A DNA stretch of 64,000 nucleotides from Opitutaceae bacterium (GTDB lineage: Bacteria; Verrucomicrobiota; Verrucomicrobiia; Opitutales; Opitutaceae). Both the position numbers and the translations under genes were made by a program. The notes below the pieces were generated by a model that did not search any database, had not been told where the DNA came from, and was given only the letters and a program-made list of their open reading frames with translations. The stretch covers positions 806,001-870,000 of the forward strand of contig JAEUHC010000019.1 in the NCBI GenBank assembly GCA_016794785.1. The letters are read 5' to 3'. Shown in pieces: positions 46,459 through 53,857 of this stretch (positions within the stretch are counted from its first letter, which is position 1; each line of letters starts with the position of its first letter).

Positions 46459-47004
46459 TCAGGCGCGCGGCCGGCGCGCGAGCTCCTCGCGCAGGGCGCG
46501 CAGCTCGGCGACGATTTCCCGCATCACGGCGGCCAGCTCGGCGTCGGCGGCGGATGCCATTCCGCCCGGCGCGCCGGGGTGCGGGTGCGCGTGGGACTCC
46601 GGGTGATCCTTCACCCCGCGCATCCGCGCGTAGAGGAAGTCGCGCACGGCCTCGAACTCCTGCAGACCCTCGAGGGTCATCTCGGCGCCGGAGTTGCCGC
46701 TCGCGGTCTGGATTTTGACCTTGGCGAGGCCGAGCCAGCGTTCGACGAAATTGGAGTGCAGGTGGATGTCCTGGATGCGCGCGTAGTTCACTATGATCTC
46801 GCGGCGAAAGAGGATGCCCCAGCTCATCGAGATGCCCTCGGCCGTGAACTTGTAGCGCATCGTGTGGTAGCGAAACCACGCGGGCAAAATCAGGATCGGC
46901 AGCAGCGGCGGAAAAACCAGCAGCGTCAGTGCGTAATAGGTGAACAGGTTCTGATGCGGCCGCTCGATGGCGAGGATGGCGGTGTCGTTGGGCGCAGTGG
47001 ACAC
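46459..47004 (-). CDS. Membrane protein with bacterial PH domain (YdbS-like), smaller
   Basis: About 181 residues from GTG 47004. A longer frame to 47112 would begin inside the REP palindrome and encode an Arg/Pro-rich tail, so it is rejected. A membrane pair (TYYALTLLVFPPLLPILILP) is followed by a bPH2 domain: MRYKFTAEGISMSWGILFRREIIVNYARIQDIHLHSNFVERWLGLAKVKIQTASG. The C-terminus is charged and helical. First of the two PH-domain genes. Confidence 0.8.
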   Translation of the reverse strand: MSTAPNDTAILAIERPHQNLFTYYALTLLVFPPLLPILILPAWFRYHTMRYKFTAEGISMSWGILFRREIIVNYARIQDIHLHSNFVERWLGLAKVKIQTASGNSGAEMTLEGLQEFEAVRDFLYARMRGVKDHPESHAHPHPGAPGGMASAADAELAAVMREIVAELRALREELARRPRA

Positions 47005-47060
47005 GCGCGGGATCAACGCGGGCGGCGGGCGGGAGGGCAAGGCCGGAGCGGCGGTTCTGT

Positions 47061-47138
47061 GGTAGCGCGAGGCTTCAGCCCGCGCCCGAAACGGAAGATG
47101 TGTTCTCTCCACTGCGCGGGCTGAAGCCTCGCGCTACC
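47061..47138. repeat. REP/BIME-type palindrome upstream of the RAYT (family A, copy 1)
   Basis: 25-base arms at 47061-47085 and 47114-47138 are exact inverted copies separated by 28 bases. Each arm starts with GGTAG and contains its own imperfect hairpin (GCGCGAGGC...GCCCGCGC). A 5' GTAG before a hairpin is the hallmark of REP sequences recognised by RAYT transposases. Confidence 0.9.
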
Positions 47139-47152
47139 TCGGGCTTGCCGCC

Positions 47153-47779
47153 ATGCGGTTGCAACGCACCTTTGGTTGCGTGCTCGCGCATTTACAGACG
47201 ACCAAGTTTACCCGCGGCCGTTTGCCGCACTGGGAAGTCGAGCGCGGCCGCTATTTCGTGACTGTGCGCTGCCATGACAGCCTGCCTCGTGAGGTCGTGT
47301 CGCGGCTGGACGAAATCCAGAAATCACTGCAACGCGTGACGGCGAGCTCGCGGGAATTCTTGCAAATGCAGCGGCAGTATTTCCGCACGATGGAGAAGTT
47401 CCTCGACGCAGGTGGCGGCAGCGCGCGTTTGCGGGAACCGCAGGCCGCCGCTGCGCTTGTGGCGCAGATTCAAGCGTTGAGCGCCGAGGGCATCGATGTG
47501 CCGCACTTCACCATCATGCCTAACCACTGGCACGCCATGCTCGCGCCCGCGGGCGATGCGTCGATCAATCTGCATGGAGTGATGACGCGGTTGAAGGGGA
47601 GAACGGCGCGCGCAGTCAATCTCGCGGTCGGCCGCAGCGGCACGCTCTGGCAGCGGGAGTGGTTCGACCGCTGGATGCGCGACGACGCCGAGTGGGTGCG
47701 GTGTGTGGACTATGTGCGGCAGAATCCGGTGAAGGCGGGAATCGTGCGCGACTGGCGTGATGATCCGTGGACGCGGTGA
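47153..47779 (+). CDS. REP-associated tyrosine transposase (RAYT, IS200-like Y1 family)
   Basis: 208 residues. The HUH motif appears as HFTIMPNHWHAML and the catalytic Tyr is probably in CVDYVRQNPVKAGIV, the C-terminal RAYT signature. GRYFVTVRCHD, TRLKGRTARAVN and LWQREWFDRWMRDD are further family blocks. It should cut and process single-stranded REP DNA. The gene lies between two near-identical palindromes, 14 bases after one and 10 bases before the other, as in known REP-RAYT units. Single-copy and probably domesticated. Confidence 0.9.
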   Translation: MRLQRTFGCVLAHLQTTKFTRGRLPHWEVERGRYFVTVRCHDSLPREVVSRLDEIQKSLQRVTASSREFLQMQRQYFRTMEKFLDAGGGSARLREPQAAAALVAQIQALSAEGIDVPHFTIMPNHWHAMLAPAGDASINLHGVMTRLKGRTARAVNLAVGRSGTLWQREWFDRWMRDDAEWVRCVDYVRQNPVKAGIVRDWRDDPWTR

Positions 47780-47789
47780 CGAGCCCCGG

Positions 47790-47867
47790 GGTAGCGCGAG
47801 GCTTCAGCCCGCGCAGGAATCGGATGTGATGTTCGCACCATTGCGCGGGCTGAAGCCTCGCGCTACC
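47790..47867. repeat. REP/BIME-type palindrome downstream of the RAYT (family A, copy 2)
   Basis: Arms at 47790-47814 and 47843-47867 are the same 25 bases as in copy 1, again separated by exactly 28 bases; only the spacer sequence differs. It abuts the stop codon of the class III aminotransferase gene (47868). Confidence 0.9.
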
Positions 47868-49211
47868 TCACGCCACCGCCCCAATCGCCTCATCCAGCAC
47901 CGCCAGCAGAAAATCCGCGTCGGCCTTCGTGATGTTCATCGGCGGGGCGAAGCGGATCGTCTGGCCCCAGAGGCCGCCTTTGCCGAGGAGCAGGCCGAGT
48001 TCGCGGGCGTTCTCGACGGCTTGCGCGCATTCTTCTTTGCCGGGCGTCTTGGTTGCGCGGTCCTTCACGAACTCGATGCCGAGCATCAGGCCTTTGCCGC
48101 GCACGTCGCCGATGACTTTGTATTTCGCCTTCAGCTTGTTCAGGCCGGCGAGGATATAGGCGCCGAGTTCGAGGCAATTTTGCTGCGTCTTCTCCTGCTC
48201 GATGACTTCGAGCACAGCCTTGCCGATGGCGCTGACGACGGGGTTGCCGCCGAAGGTGTTGAAGTGGACTTTCTGCGTCATCATCGCGGCGATCTTCGGC
48301 GTGGTGACGACGGCGGCGAGGGGGGCGCCGTTGCCGATGCCCTTCGCCATCGTGACGATGTCGGGGATGACGCCCTGCGTCTCGAAGCCCCAGAAGTGCG
48401 TGCCCGTGCGGCCGAAACCAGTCTGCACCTCGTCGGCGATGCAGACGCCACCGGCGGCGCGCACGTGCTCGTAAGTGTGCTTGAGGTAGCCTTGCGGAAA
48501 CTCGACGAAGCCGCCCACGCCCTGGATGGACTCGGCGATGAAGGCGGCGACTTTGCCGGGCGTGGCGTAGGCGATGAGGTCCTTGACGTCGTCGGCGTAT
48601 TTACGGCCGGCGTCGGGATCATCGTAGCCGAAGTGGCCGCGGTAGGGATAAGGCGCGACGGCGTGGTGGACGCCGAAAGAGTGCGGCACATTGAATTTCC
48701 AATTGCTGTGCGCGGTGACGCCCATGCCGCTGGCGTTGCCGCCGTGGTAGGCGTTGCGCAGCGCGATCACATCGTAGTTGCCGGTGTAGAGCCGCGCCAT
48801 GAGGAGTGCGAGGTCGTTGGCCTCTGAGCCGGAGTTGACGAAATAACTGACCTTGAGATCGCCGGGCATCTTGCTCGCGAGCTTCTCCGCGAAAGCGCCG
48901 ATGTTGGGGTTGAGATAAATCGTGGTGCTGTGCTGGAGCGTGGCGTTCTGCGCGTTGATGGCCTTGAGCACGTGCGGGTGGCAGTGGCCGACGCTCACCG
49001 TGACGATGCCGCCGAGGCCATCGAGGTAGCGTTTGCCGGTGGAGTCCCAGACATACTGCATCTTGCCCTCCACGATCATGATGGGCGTCTTGTAGTAGAG
49101 GAAGAGGCCGGGGTTGAGGAACTGCTTCCGCTGTGCGAGCACCTGCTCGAGCGAGGGGCCCGTGTAGGGCGACGGCTGGTGCGCGGTGGGCGGGAGGGGG
49201 ATGGATTTCAT
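47868..49211 (-). CDS. Class III aminotransferase, AGXT2/beta-alanine type
   Basis: 447 residues from ATG 49211. PLP-binding Lys lies in VTMAKGIGNGAPLAAVV; VGHCHPHVLKAINAQ, YFVNSGSEANDLALLMAR, ALRNAYHGGNASGMGVT and CIADEVQTGFGRTGTHFWGFE follow the alanine-glyoxylate aminotransferase 2 pattern. AGXT2 and related enzymes deaminate beta-alanine or D-3-aminoisobutyrate, the end products of reductive pyrimidine degradation. That fits its position next to the transporter and dihydropyrimidinase genes. The 5' side carries a palindromic repeat; the 3' end abuts a REP element. Confidence 0.88.
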   Translation of the reverse strand: MKSIPLPPTAHQPSPYTGPSLEQVLAQRKQFLNPGLFLYYKTPIMIVEGKMQYVWDSTGKRYLDGLGGIVTVSVGHCHPHVLKAINAQNATLQHSTTIYLNPNIGAFAEKLASKMPGDLKVSYFVNSGSEANDLALLMARLYTGNYDVIALRNAYHGGNASGMGVTAHSNWKFNVPHSFGVHHAVAPYPYRGHFGYDDPDAGRKYADDVKDLIAYATPGKVAAFIAESIQGVGGFVEFPQGYLKHTYEHVRAAGGVCIADEVQTGFGRTGTHFWGFETQGVIPDIVTMAKGIGNGAPLAAVVTTPKIAAMMTQKVHFNTFGGNPVVSAIGKAVLEVIEQEKTQQNCLELGAYILAGLNKLKAKYKVIGDVRGKGLMLGIEFVKDRATKTPGKEECAQAVENARELGLLLGKGGLWGQTIRFAPPMNITKADADFLLAVLDEAIGAVA

Positions 49212-49226
49212 TGGGAAAACTGTTTC

Positions 49227-49298
49227 ACCACGGAGACACAGAGGCACGGAGAAAACCGAATGCCAGGGGTCGGCACTGTGCCTCTGTGTCTATGTGGT
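49227..49298. repeat. Inverted repeat of the CCACGGAGACACAGAGG type
   Basis: CACCACGGAGACACAGAGGC at about 49227-49246 faces a nearly complementary copy GCCTCTGTGTCTATGTGG at 49280-49297. It sits between the aminotransferase and transporter genes. This kind of short dispersed palindrome is common in Verrucomicrobia and Planctomycetes genomes. Confidence 0.65.
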
Positions 49299-49309
49299 TC
49301 TGCCTGAGT

Positions 49310-50839
49310 TTATTTGTTGGGCGCAGCGTGGCGCAGGACTAGATAGACGACGAATGCGATCGCGAAGCCCGCGAGCCAGGCGACGGTGTAGAGCGCGTGG
49401 AAGAACGACGGAACGCCCGCGGCCGCGATGGCTCCGACGTGGGCGAGGAAGCCGGGCAGGCTGGGCAACGCGCCGGCGAGGAATGCGATGACCGCCACCC
49501 AGCTTACACCGCAGGCATAGCGATACTCGCCTTCGGCGGAATAAAGCGCGGGGACGTTGAGGTGCTTTTTCCGGTAAACAAAATAATCCGCGATCATGAT
49601 GCCGCCGATGGGGCCGAGGAGCGCGCTGTAGCCGATGAGCCACGTGAAGATGTAGCCGCTGGGATCCGCGACGAGTTTCCAGGGCATCATCACGATGCCG
49701 ATGAGGCCGGTGATGAGCCCGCCGAGGCGGAAGGAGATTTTTTGCGGGGCGAGCTGCGCGAAATCATTCGCGGGCGAGACGACGTTGGCCGCGATGTTGG
49801 TCGCGAGCGTCGCGAGGCAGAGCGCGAACAGCGCGCCGACGAGCACGAAGGGATTCGTGAAGCGCGTGAGCACATCGACGGGATCCCAGAGCGTCTTCCC
49901 GTAGATGATTGTGGTGGCGCTGGTGACGGCGACGCCGATGAACGAGTAGAGCGCCATCGTTGCCGGCAGGCCGATCGCCTGCCCGATCGCCTGGTCGCGC
50001 TGCGATTTGGCGTAGCGGGAGAAATCGGGGATGTTGAGCGAGAGCGTCGCCCAGAAACCGATCATCCCGGTGAGCGAGGGAAAGAACACGGCCCAGAATT
50101 GCCCGGCCTTGGGCTGGCCCGGGTCGAACGCCGAGGGCTGCGAGAGAATCGGGCCGAAACCGCCGGCGGCGCTCCACGCCCACCAGAGCAGCAGCAGGCC
50201 AAGCGCGATCAGGAGCGGGGCCTTCAAATTCAGCAGCACGCGGATCGTGTCGATGCCGCGCCAGATGACCCACATGTTGATGCCCCAGAAAAACAGGAAG
50301 CACGCGAAGTGCGCCGGGCTGATGCCGAGGACGGGCAGGGCTGCGCCGGTCAAGATCGACGGGGCGAAGACGCCGAGAATCTTGTAGATCGCATCGCCGC
50401 CAATCCACGTCTGGATGCCGAACCAGCCGCAGGCGACGAGCGCGCGCAGGAGCGCGGGAATGTTGGCGCCCGTAGTGCCAAACGAGGCGCGGCAAAACAC
50501 GGGAAACGGAATCCCGTAGCGCGTGCCCGCATGGGCGTTGAGGATCATCGGGATCACGACGATCACGTTGCCGAGGAAGATCGTGAAGACGGCCTGCGAC
50601 CAATTCATGCCGCTGCCGATCAGGCCGGAGGCGAGCATGTAGGTGGGGATGCACGCCGCCATCGACACCCAGAGCGCGGCAAACGAAGCGAGCCCCCACC
50701 GGCGCGCGGAAGGCGGCACGGGTGCGAGGTCGTCGTTGTAGAGCCGCGCGTCGCGCGCCCCGGCGAGGGCGGACGTGGAATCGATGAGTTCGGGGGAGGA
50801 TTCTTTAACCACAGATTTCACGGATAAACACGGATGCAC
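49310..50839 (-). CDS. NCS1-family nucleobase:cation symporter
   Basis: 509 residues with about 12 membrane helices. NCS1 blocks: LYNDDLAPVPPSARRWGLASFAALWVSM, GTRYGIPFPVFCRASFGTTGANIPALLRALVACGWFGIQTWIGG, NIPDFSRYAKSQRDQAIGQAIGLP and SPANDFAQLAPQKISFRLGG. It is expected to import a pyrimidine, hydantoin or allantoin with Na+ or H+. The first nine or so codons overlap a repeat, so the true start may be a GTG at 50812 or 50821. Association with dihydropyrimidinase favours uracil, thymine or a hydantoin as substrate. Confidence 0.9.
   Translation of the reverse strand: MHPCLSVKSVVKESSPELIDSTSALAGARDARLYNDDLAPVPPSARRWGLASFAALWVSMAACIPTYMLASGLIGSGMNWSQAVFTIFLGNVIVVIPMILNAHAGTRYGIPFPVFCRASFGTTGANIPALLRALVACGWFGIQTWIGGDAIYKILGVFAPSILTGAALPVLGISPAHFACFLFFWGINMWVIWRGIDTIRVLLNLKAPLLIALGLLLLWWAWSAAGGFGPILSQPSAFDPGQPKAGQFWAVFFPSLTGMIGFWATLSLNIPDFSRYAKSQRDQAIGQAIGLPATMALYSFIGVAVTSATTIIYGKTLWDPVDVLTRFTNPFVLVGALFALCLATLATNIAANVVSPANDFAQLAPQKISFRLGGLITGLIGIVMMPWKLVADPSGYIFTWLIGYSALLGPIGGIMIADYFVYRKKHLNVPALYSAEGEYRYACGVSWVAVIAFLAGALPSLPGFLAHVGAIAAAGVPSFFHALYTVAWLAGFAIAFVVYLVLRHAAPNK
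50807..50836. repeat. Dispersed repeat, AACCACAGA...CACGGAT type (3' side of GxxExxY)
   Basis: TAACCACAGATTTCACGGAT followed by AAACACGGAT, closely matching the arms of the inverted repeat at 51237-51309 on the other side of the GxxExxY gene. It overlaps the predicted 5' end of the transporter gene. Confidence 0.65.
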
Positions 50840-51217
50840 TCAGCGGACTACGCGTTTCCAACGCAGGTCGGCGTGTTTGAAGTTCAGGAGGAGGGCGAGT
50901 CGCAGCTGAGTGATGGCGAGGTAGCCAATCATCTGGGCTTGATGAGTCGGAGTGAAATCTTCGGTCACTTTGGGATCGGTGATGACCGAATCATCGACGA
51001 TCAGGTCGGGCACGAGAGTGTCGACGACCTGTCCGTCGTAGAGCACGTCGAAGCGCTTCTGTTGATCGACGCGGTGACCACGGTTTCTCAGCTCGATGAC
51101 GAGGGCGTTTTCATAGGCTTTCTCGCTCAAACCGGGTTTCAGGGTGTTGAGCACCTGCATGGCGGCACCGATGATCGCGTGGCTCAGCTCGGCATGGATC
51201 AGGTTTTCGTGATTCAT
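50840..51217 (-). CDS. GxxExxY protein
   Basis: About 125 residues from ATG 51217 (ATG 51238 would add seven and start inside the repeat). The defining motif appears as GLSEKAYENAL, with RVDQQKRFDVLYDGQVVDTLVPDLIVDDSVI and HQAQMIGYLAITQLRLALLLNF typical of the family. The central D...E/K pattern suggests a PD-(D/E)XK nuclease-like fold; biochemical function is unknown. It lies between repeats and separates two genes of one catabolic pathway, so it looks like an inserted cassette. An IVS-type mobile-element role is possible. Confidence 0.88.
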   Translation of the reverse strand: MNHENLIHAELSHAIIGAAMQVLNTLKPGLSEKAYENALVIELRNRGHRVDQQKRFDVLYDGQVVDTLVPDLIVDDSVITDPKVTEDFTPTHQAQMIGYLAITQLRLALLLNFKHADLRWKRVVR

Positions 51218-51236
51218 GAGGAAGGCCCGGAATTCC

Positions 51237-51309
51237 AACCACGGATAACACGGATTATCACGGATGAAGACAGGGTTTTATCCGTGTTCATCGGTGTTAT
51301 CTGTGGTTA
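51237..51309. repeat. Inverted repeat upstream of GxxExxY, overlapping the dihydropyrimidinase stop
   Basis: The left arm (AACCACGGATAACACGGAT, from 51237) faces an imperfect complementary arm (ATCCGTGTTCATCGGTGTTA, to 51309). The outer end supplies the TAA stop of the dihydropyrimidinase gene (51307-51309). Confidence 0.7.
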
Positions 51310-52689
51310 AAAGTGACTTGGTTTACGCTGCAGGAACTGCCCGCGGCCTAGAGTGCCCGTGAACTTGCCGTCGCGCGCGGCGACTTGGCCGCGGACGGTG
51401 ACGACGCTCGCGCGGCCTTCGAGCGGCCAACCTTCGAAGGCGGAATAGTCCACGTTCATGTGCTGCGTCTTCGCGGAGATCACGCCGCGATAGTTGGGGT
51501 CGAAGACCACAAGGTCGGCATCGGCGCCGGGTTGGATCGCGCCTTTGCGCGGGAAGAGATCGAACTGCTTGGCGACGGCGGTGCTGGCGACGTTGACGAA
51601 GGTGTGCAGGTCGATGCGACCGCGGGCGACGCCGTGGGTGTAGAGCAGGTTCACCCGCTCTTCGAGCGAGGGGATGCCGTTGGGGATCTTCGTGAAATCG
51701 TCGCGGCCCATCGGCTTTTGTTTCTCGAAGTCGAACGGAGCGTGATCGGTGGCAACGGTGTTGATGAGGCCGTCGCGGAGTCCGTGCCAGAGGACGGCTT
51801 GGTTGCGCGCGTCGCGCAGCGGGGGCGACATCACGTATTTCGCGCCCTCGAAGTTCGGTTTCTCGGCGTAGGTTTTGTCGAGCGTGAGGTATTGGATGAG
51901 CGTCTCGATGCCGACACGCACGCCGCGCTGGCGAGCGGCGATGGCCTGGTCGAGCGCCTCTTTGCATGAGAGGTGGACGATGTAGGTCGCGGCGCCGGTC
52001 AGCTCGGCAAACGTCATCAGGTGATGCACGCCCTCGGCTTCGACGGCGGGCGGGCGACTCTCGTGGTGCTGCGCGGGATCGGTCTTGCCGGCGGCGAGCA
52101 GTTCCTTGCAGCGCTCGGCGACGAGGGTCTCGTTTTCGCAGTGGGCGGTGACGACGACGCCGAGTTCCTTGGCGAGCTTGAGGGTCTGGTAGAGCTCGGT
52201 GTCGTCGATCCCGAAGGCGCCTTTGTAGGCGAGGAAGATTTTGAAGGAGCTGATGCCGCGTCGCACGATTTCGCGGAGCTGGGCCTCGGTCGTGGCGTCG
52301 AATTTCGTGACGCCCATGTGGAACGAAAAATCGCACGCGCTCTTCCCTACGGCCTGCGACATCCAGAGATCAAACGAGGCGAGCGCATCGTCCTTCCTCG
52401 CGGGGCAGCACATCTCGATGAGCGTGGTGGTGCCGCCGACGAGCGCGGCTTGCGAGCCGGTGACGTAGGTGTCCTTGGAGAACGTGCCCATGAAGGGCAG
52501 GTAGATGTGGACGTGTGGGTCGATGAAGCCGGGGAAGACGAACTTGCCGCGCGCATCGACGACCTCGCAGCCGGGCGGCGGAGTGATGCTGCGATCGATT
52601 CTGGTGATGGTTTCGCCCTCGCAGAAAATGTCCGCGACGTAGCGTGAGTCGGCGGTGACGATCTCGCCGCTTTTGATCAGGAGGCTCAT
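51307..52689 (-). CDS. Dihydropyrimidinase / D-hydantoinase
   Basis: 460 residues, the usual length. It hydrolyses dihydrouracil or dihydrothymine to N-carbamoyl-beta-amino acids. Binuclear zinc-site residues are visible: GFIDPHVHIYLP (HxH), SSFKIFLAYKG (carboxylated Lys), VVTAHCENE and YIVHLSCKEAL (His ligands) and ATDHAPF (Asp). It belongs with the NCS1 transporter and AGXT2-like aminotransferase downstream. Dihydropyrimidine dehydrogenase and beta-ureidopropionase are not in the window. Allantoinase is less likely because of the F/Y pattern around the substrate site and the context. Confidence 0.92.
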   Translation of the reverse strand: MSLLIKSGEIVTADSRYVADIFCEGETITRIDRSITPPPGCEVVDARGKFVFPGFIDPHVHIYLPFMGTFSKDTYVTGSQAALVGGTTTLIEMCCPARKDDALASFDLWMSQAVGKSACDFSFHMGVTKFDATTEAQLREIVRRGISSFKIFLAYKGAFGIDDTELYQTLKLAKELGVVVTAHCENETLVAERCKELLAAGKTDPAQHHESRPPAVEAEGVHHLMTFAELTGAATYIVHLSCKEALDQAIAARQRGVRVGIETLIQYLTLDKTYAEKPNFEGAKYVMSPPLRDARNQAVLWHGLRDGLINTVATDHAPFDFEKQKPMGRDDFTKIPNGIPSLEERVNLLYTHGVARGRIDLHTFVNVASTAVAKQFDLFPRKGAIQPGADADLVVFDPNYRGVISAKTQHMNVDYSAFEGWPLEGRASVVTVRGQVAARDGKFTGTLGRGQFLQRKPSHF

Positions 52690-52701
52690 GGAAAAGGGAG
52701 G

Positions 52702-53778
52702 CTACCGCACCGCGCGGATGCGGTGGTTTTCGGAGTCGCCGATGAAGACGGTGTCGTCGGGATCGACCCAGATGCCGTGCGGGCGGGCGAGGCCGGCGGC
52801 GAGGGGGGGGTCGCCGTCGGGGCCATCGGCGGCGCGGCCGTGGCCAACGAGCGTGGACATGAGGCCGGTGGCGGGATGCACGACGCGGATGGCATGGTTC
52901 TCGGTGTCCACGAGATAGACGCGGCCGTCGCGGCCTATGGTGATTCCCTTGGGGCCGTTGAGCGTGCCGGCGAGCGCTGGGCCGCCGTCGCCGGTGTAGC
53001 CTTTCTTCCCGGTGCCGGCCATGTGGCGGATTTTTCCCGCGGCGAAATCGAAACGGAAGACCTGGTTGCCCTCGCGCGTCGCGAGCCAGAGATCGCCGCG
53101 GGCGTCGAAGTCGAGCGAGCGCGGGCCGCGCAGCGGCGTGCCGGAGATGGGCGAGCCATCGGGCGTGTCGCCGGGTTTGCCGGTGCCGGCGAACGTCGTG
53201 ATGACGCCGGTCCGCATGTCCACGCGGCGGATGACGTGGTTGCGGATGTCGCAGATGAAGAGGTCGCCCTTGGGATCGAACTGGATGCTGTGCGGCTGCG
53301 CGAGCTGGGCCTTGGCGGCGGGGCCGCCGTCGCCCGAGTAGCCGGGTTGGCCGGTGCCGGCGATGGTCGTGATGATCTGCGTCTTGGCGTCCACGCGACG
53401 CACGGCGTGGTTCATCATGTCGACGATGAAAAGGTTTCCGGCGCGGTCGAAACGGATCTCATGCGGGAGATTGAGCGAAGCGGCGAGGGCCGGGCCGCCG
53501 TCGCCCGTGTGGCCCTTGGCGCCGCTGCCGACGACGGTGGTGATCGTGCCGTCGGCCGCGATGCGGCGCACGCGCTGGCCGCCGTATTCGCAGAACCACA
53601 GGGCGCCGTCGGGCCCGCGGATGACGCCGAAGGGATCGTTGAGCTGCGCGGCGGTGGCAGGGCCGCCATCGCCAGTCCAGCCGCGCACGCCGGTGCCGGC
53701 GACGGTGCGGAGGGTGGCCGCGGGGGCGGGTGAAGCGCACAAGGCGAGGAGCGCGAGAACAAGCGAAGCGGAGCGCAT
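52702..53778 (-). CDS. Exported NHL-repeat protein
   Basis: 358 residues from ATG 53778 with a signal peptide (MRSASLVLALLALCASPAPA). Six NHL-type blades follow; four contain the sequence GDGGPA, with phrases such as LNDPFGVIRGPDGALWFCEYGGQRVRRI and AQPHSIQFDPKGDLFICDIRNHVIRRV. This predicts a six-bladed beta-propeller, probably periplasmic or secreted, for binding protein or carbohydrate. It starts 12 bases after the dihydropyrimidinase start on the same strand, so it may head or share that transcript. Confidence 0.87.
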   Translation of the reverse strand: MRSASLVLALLALCASPAPAATLRTVAGTGVRGWTGDGGPATAAQLNDPFGVIRGPDGALWFCEYGGQRVRRIAADGTITTVVGSGAKGHTGDGGPALAASLNLPHEIRFDRAGNLFIVDMMNHAVRRVDAKTQIITTIAGTGQPGYSGDGGPAAKAQLAQPHSIQFDPKGDLFICDIRNHVIRRVDMRTGVITTFAGTGKPGDTPDGSPISGTPLRGPRSLDFDARGDLWLATREGNQVFRFDFAAGKIRHMAGTGKKGYTGDGGPALAGTLNGPKGITIGRDGRVYLVDTENHAIRVVHPATGLMSTLVGHGRAADGPDGDPPLAAGLARPHGIWVDPDDTVFIGDSENHRIRAVR

Positions 53779-53785
53779 GTCCGGA

Positions 53786-53857
53786 GTAGGGCGGGTCTTT
53801 GACCCGCCCTCGAACATTTTCTCGCGCGGCCAAGGGCGGGTCACAGACCCGCCCTAC
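53786..53857. repeat. REP pair (family B, copy 1)
   Basis: GTAGGGCGGGTCTTTGACCC at 53786 begins one hairpin (to 53809); an inverted copy ends at 53857 with GCCCTAC. Both have the GTAG plus hairpin structure of REP sequences. It fills the whole gap between the NHL gene start and the stop of the next gene. Confidence 0.85.
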
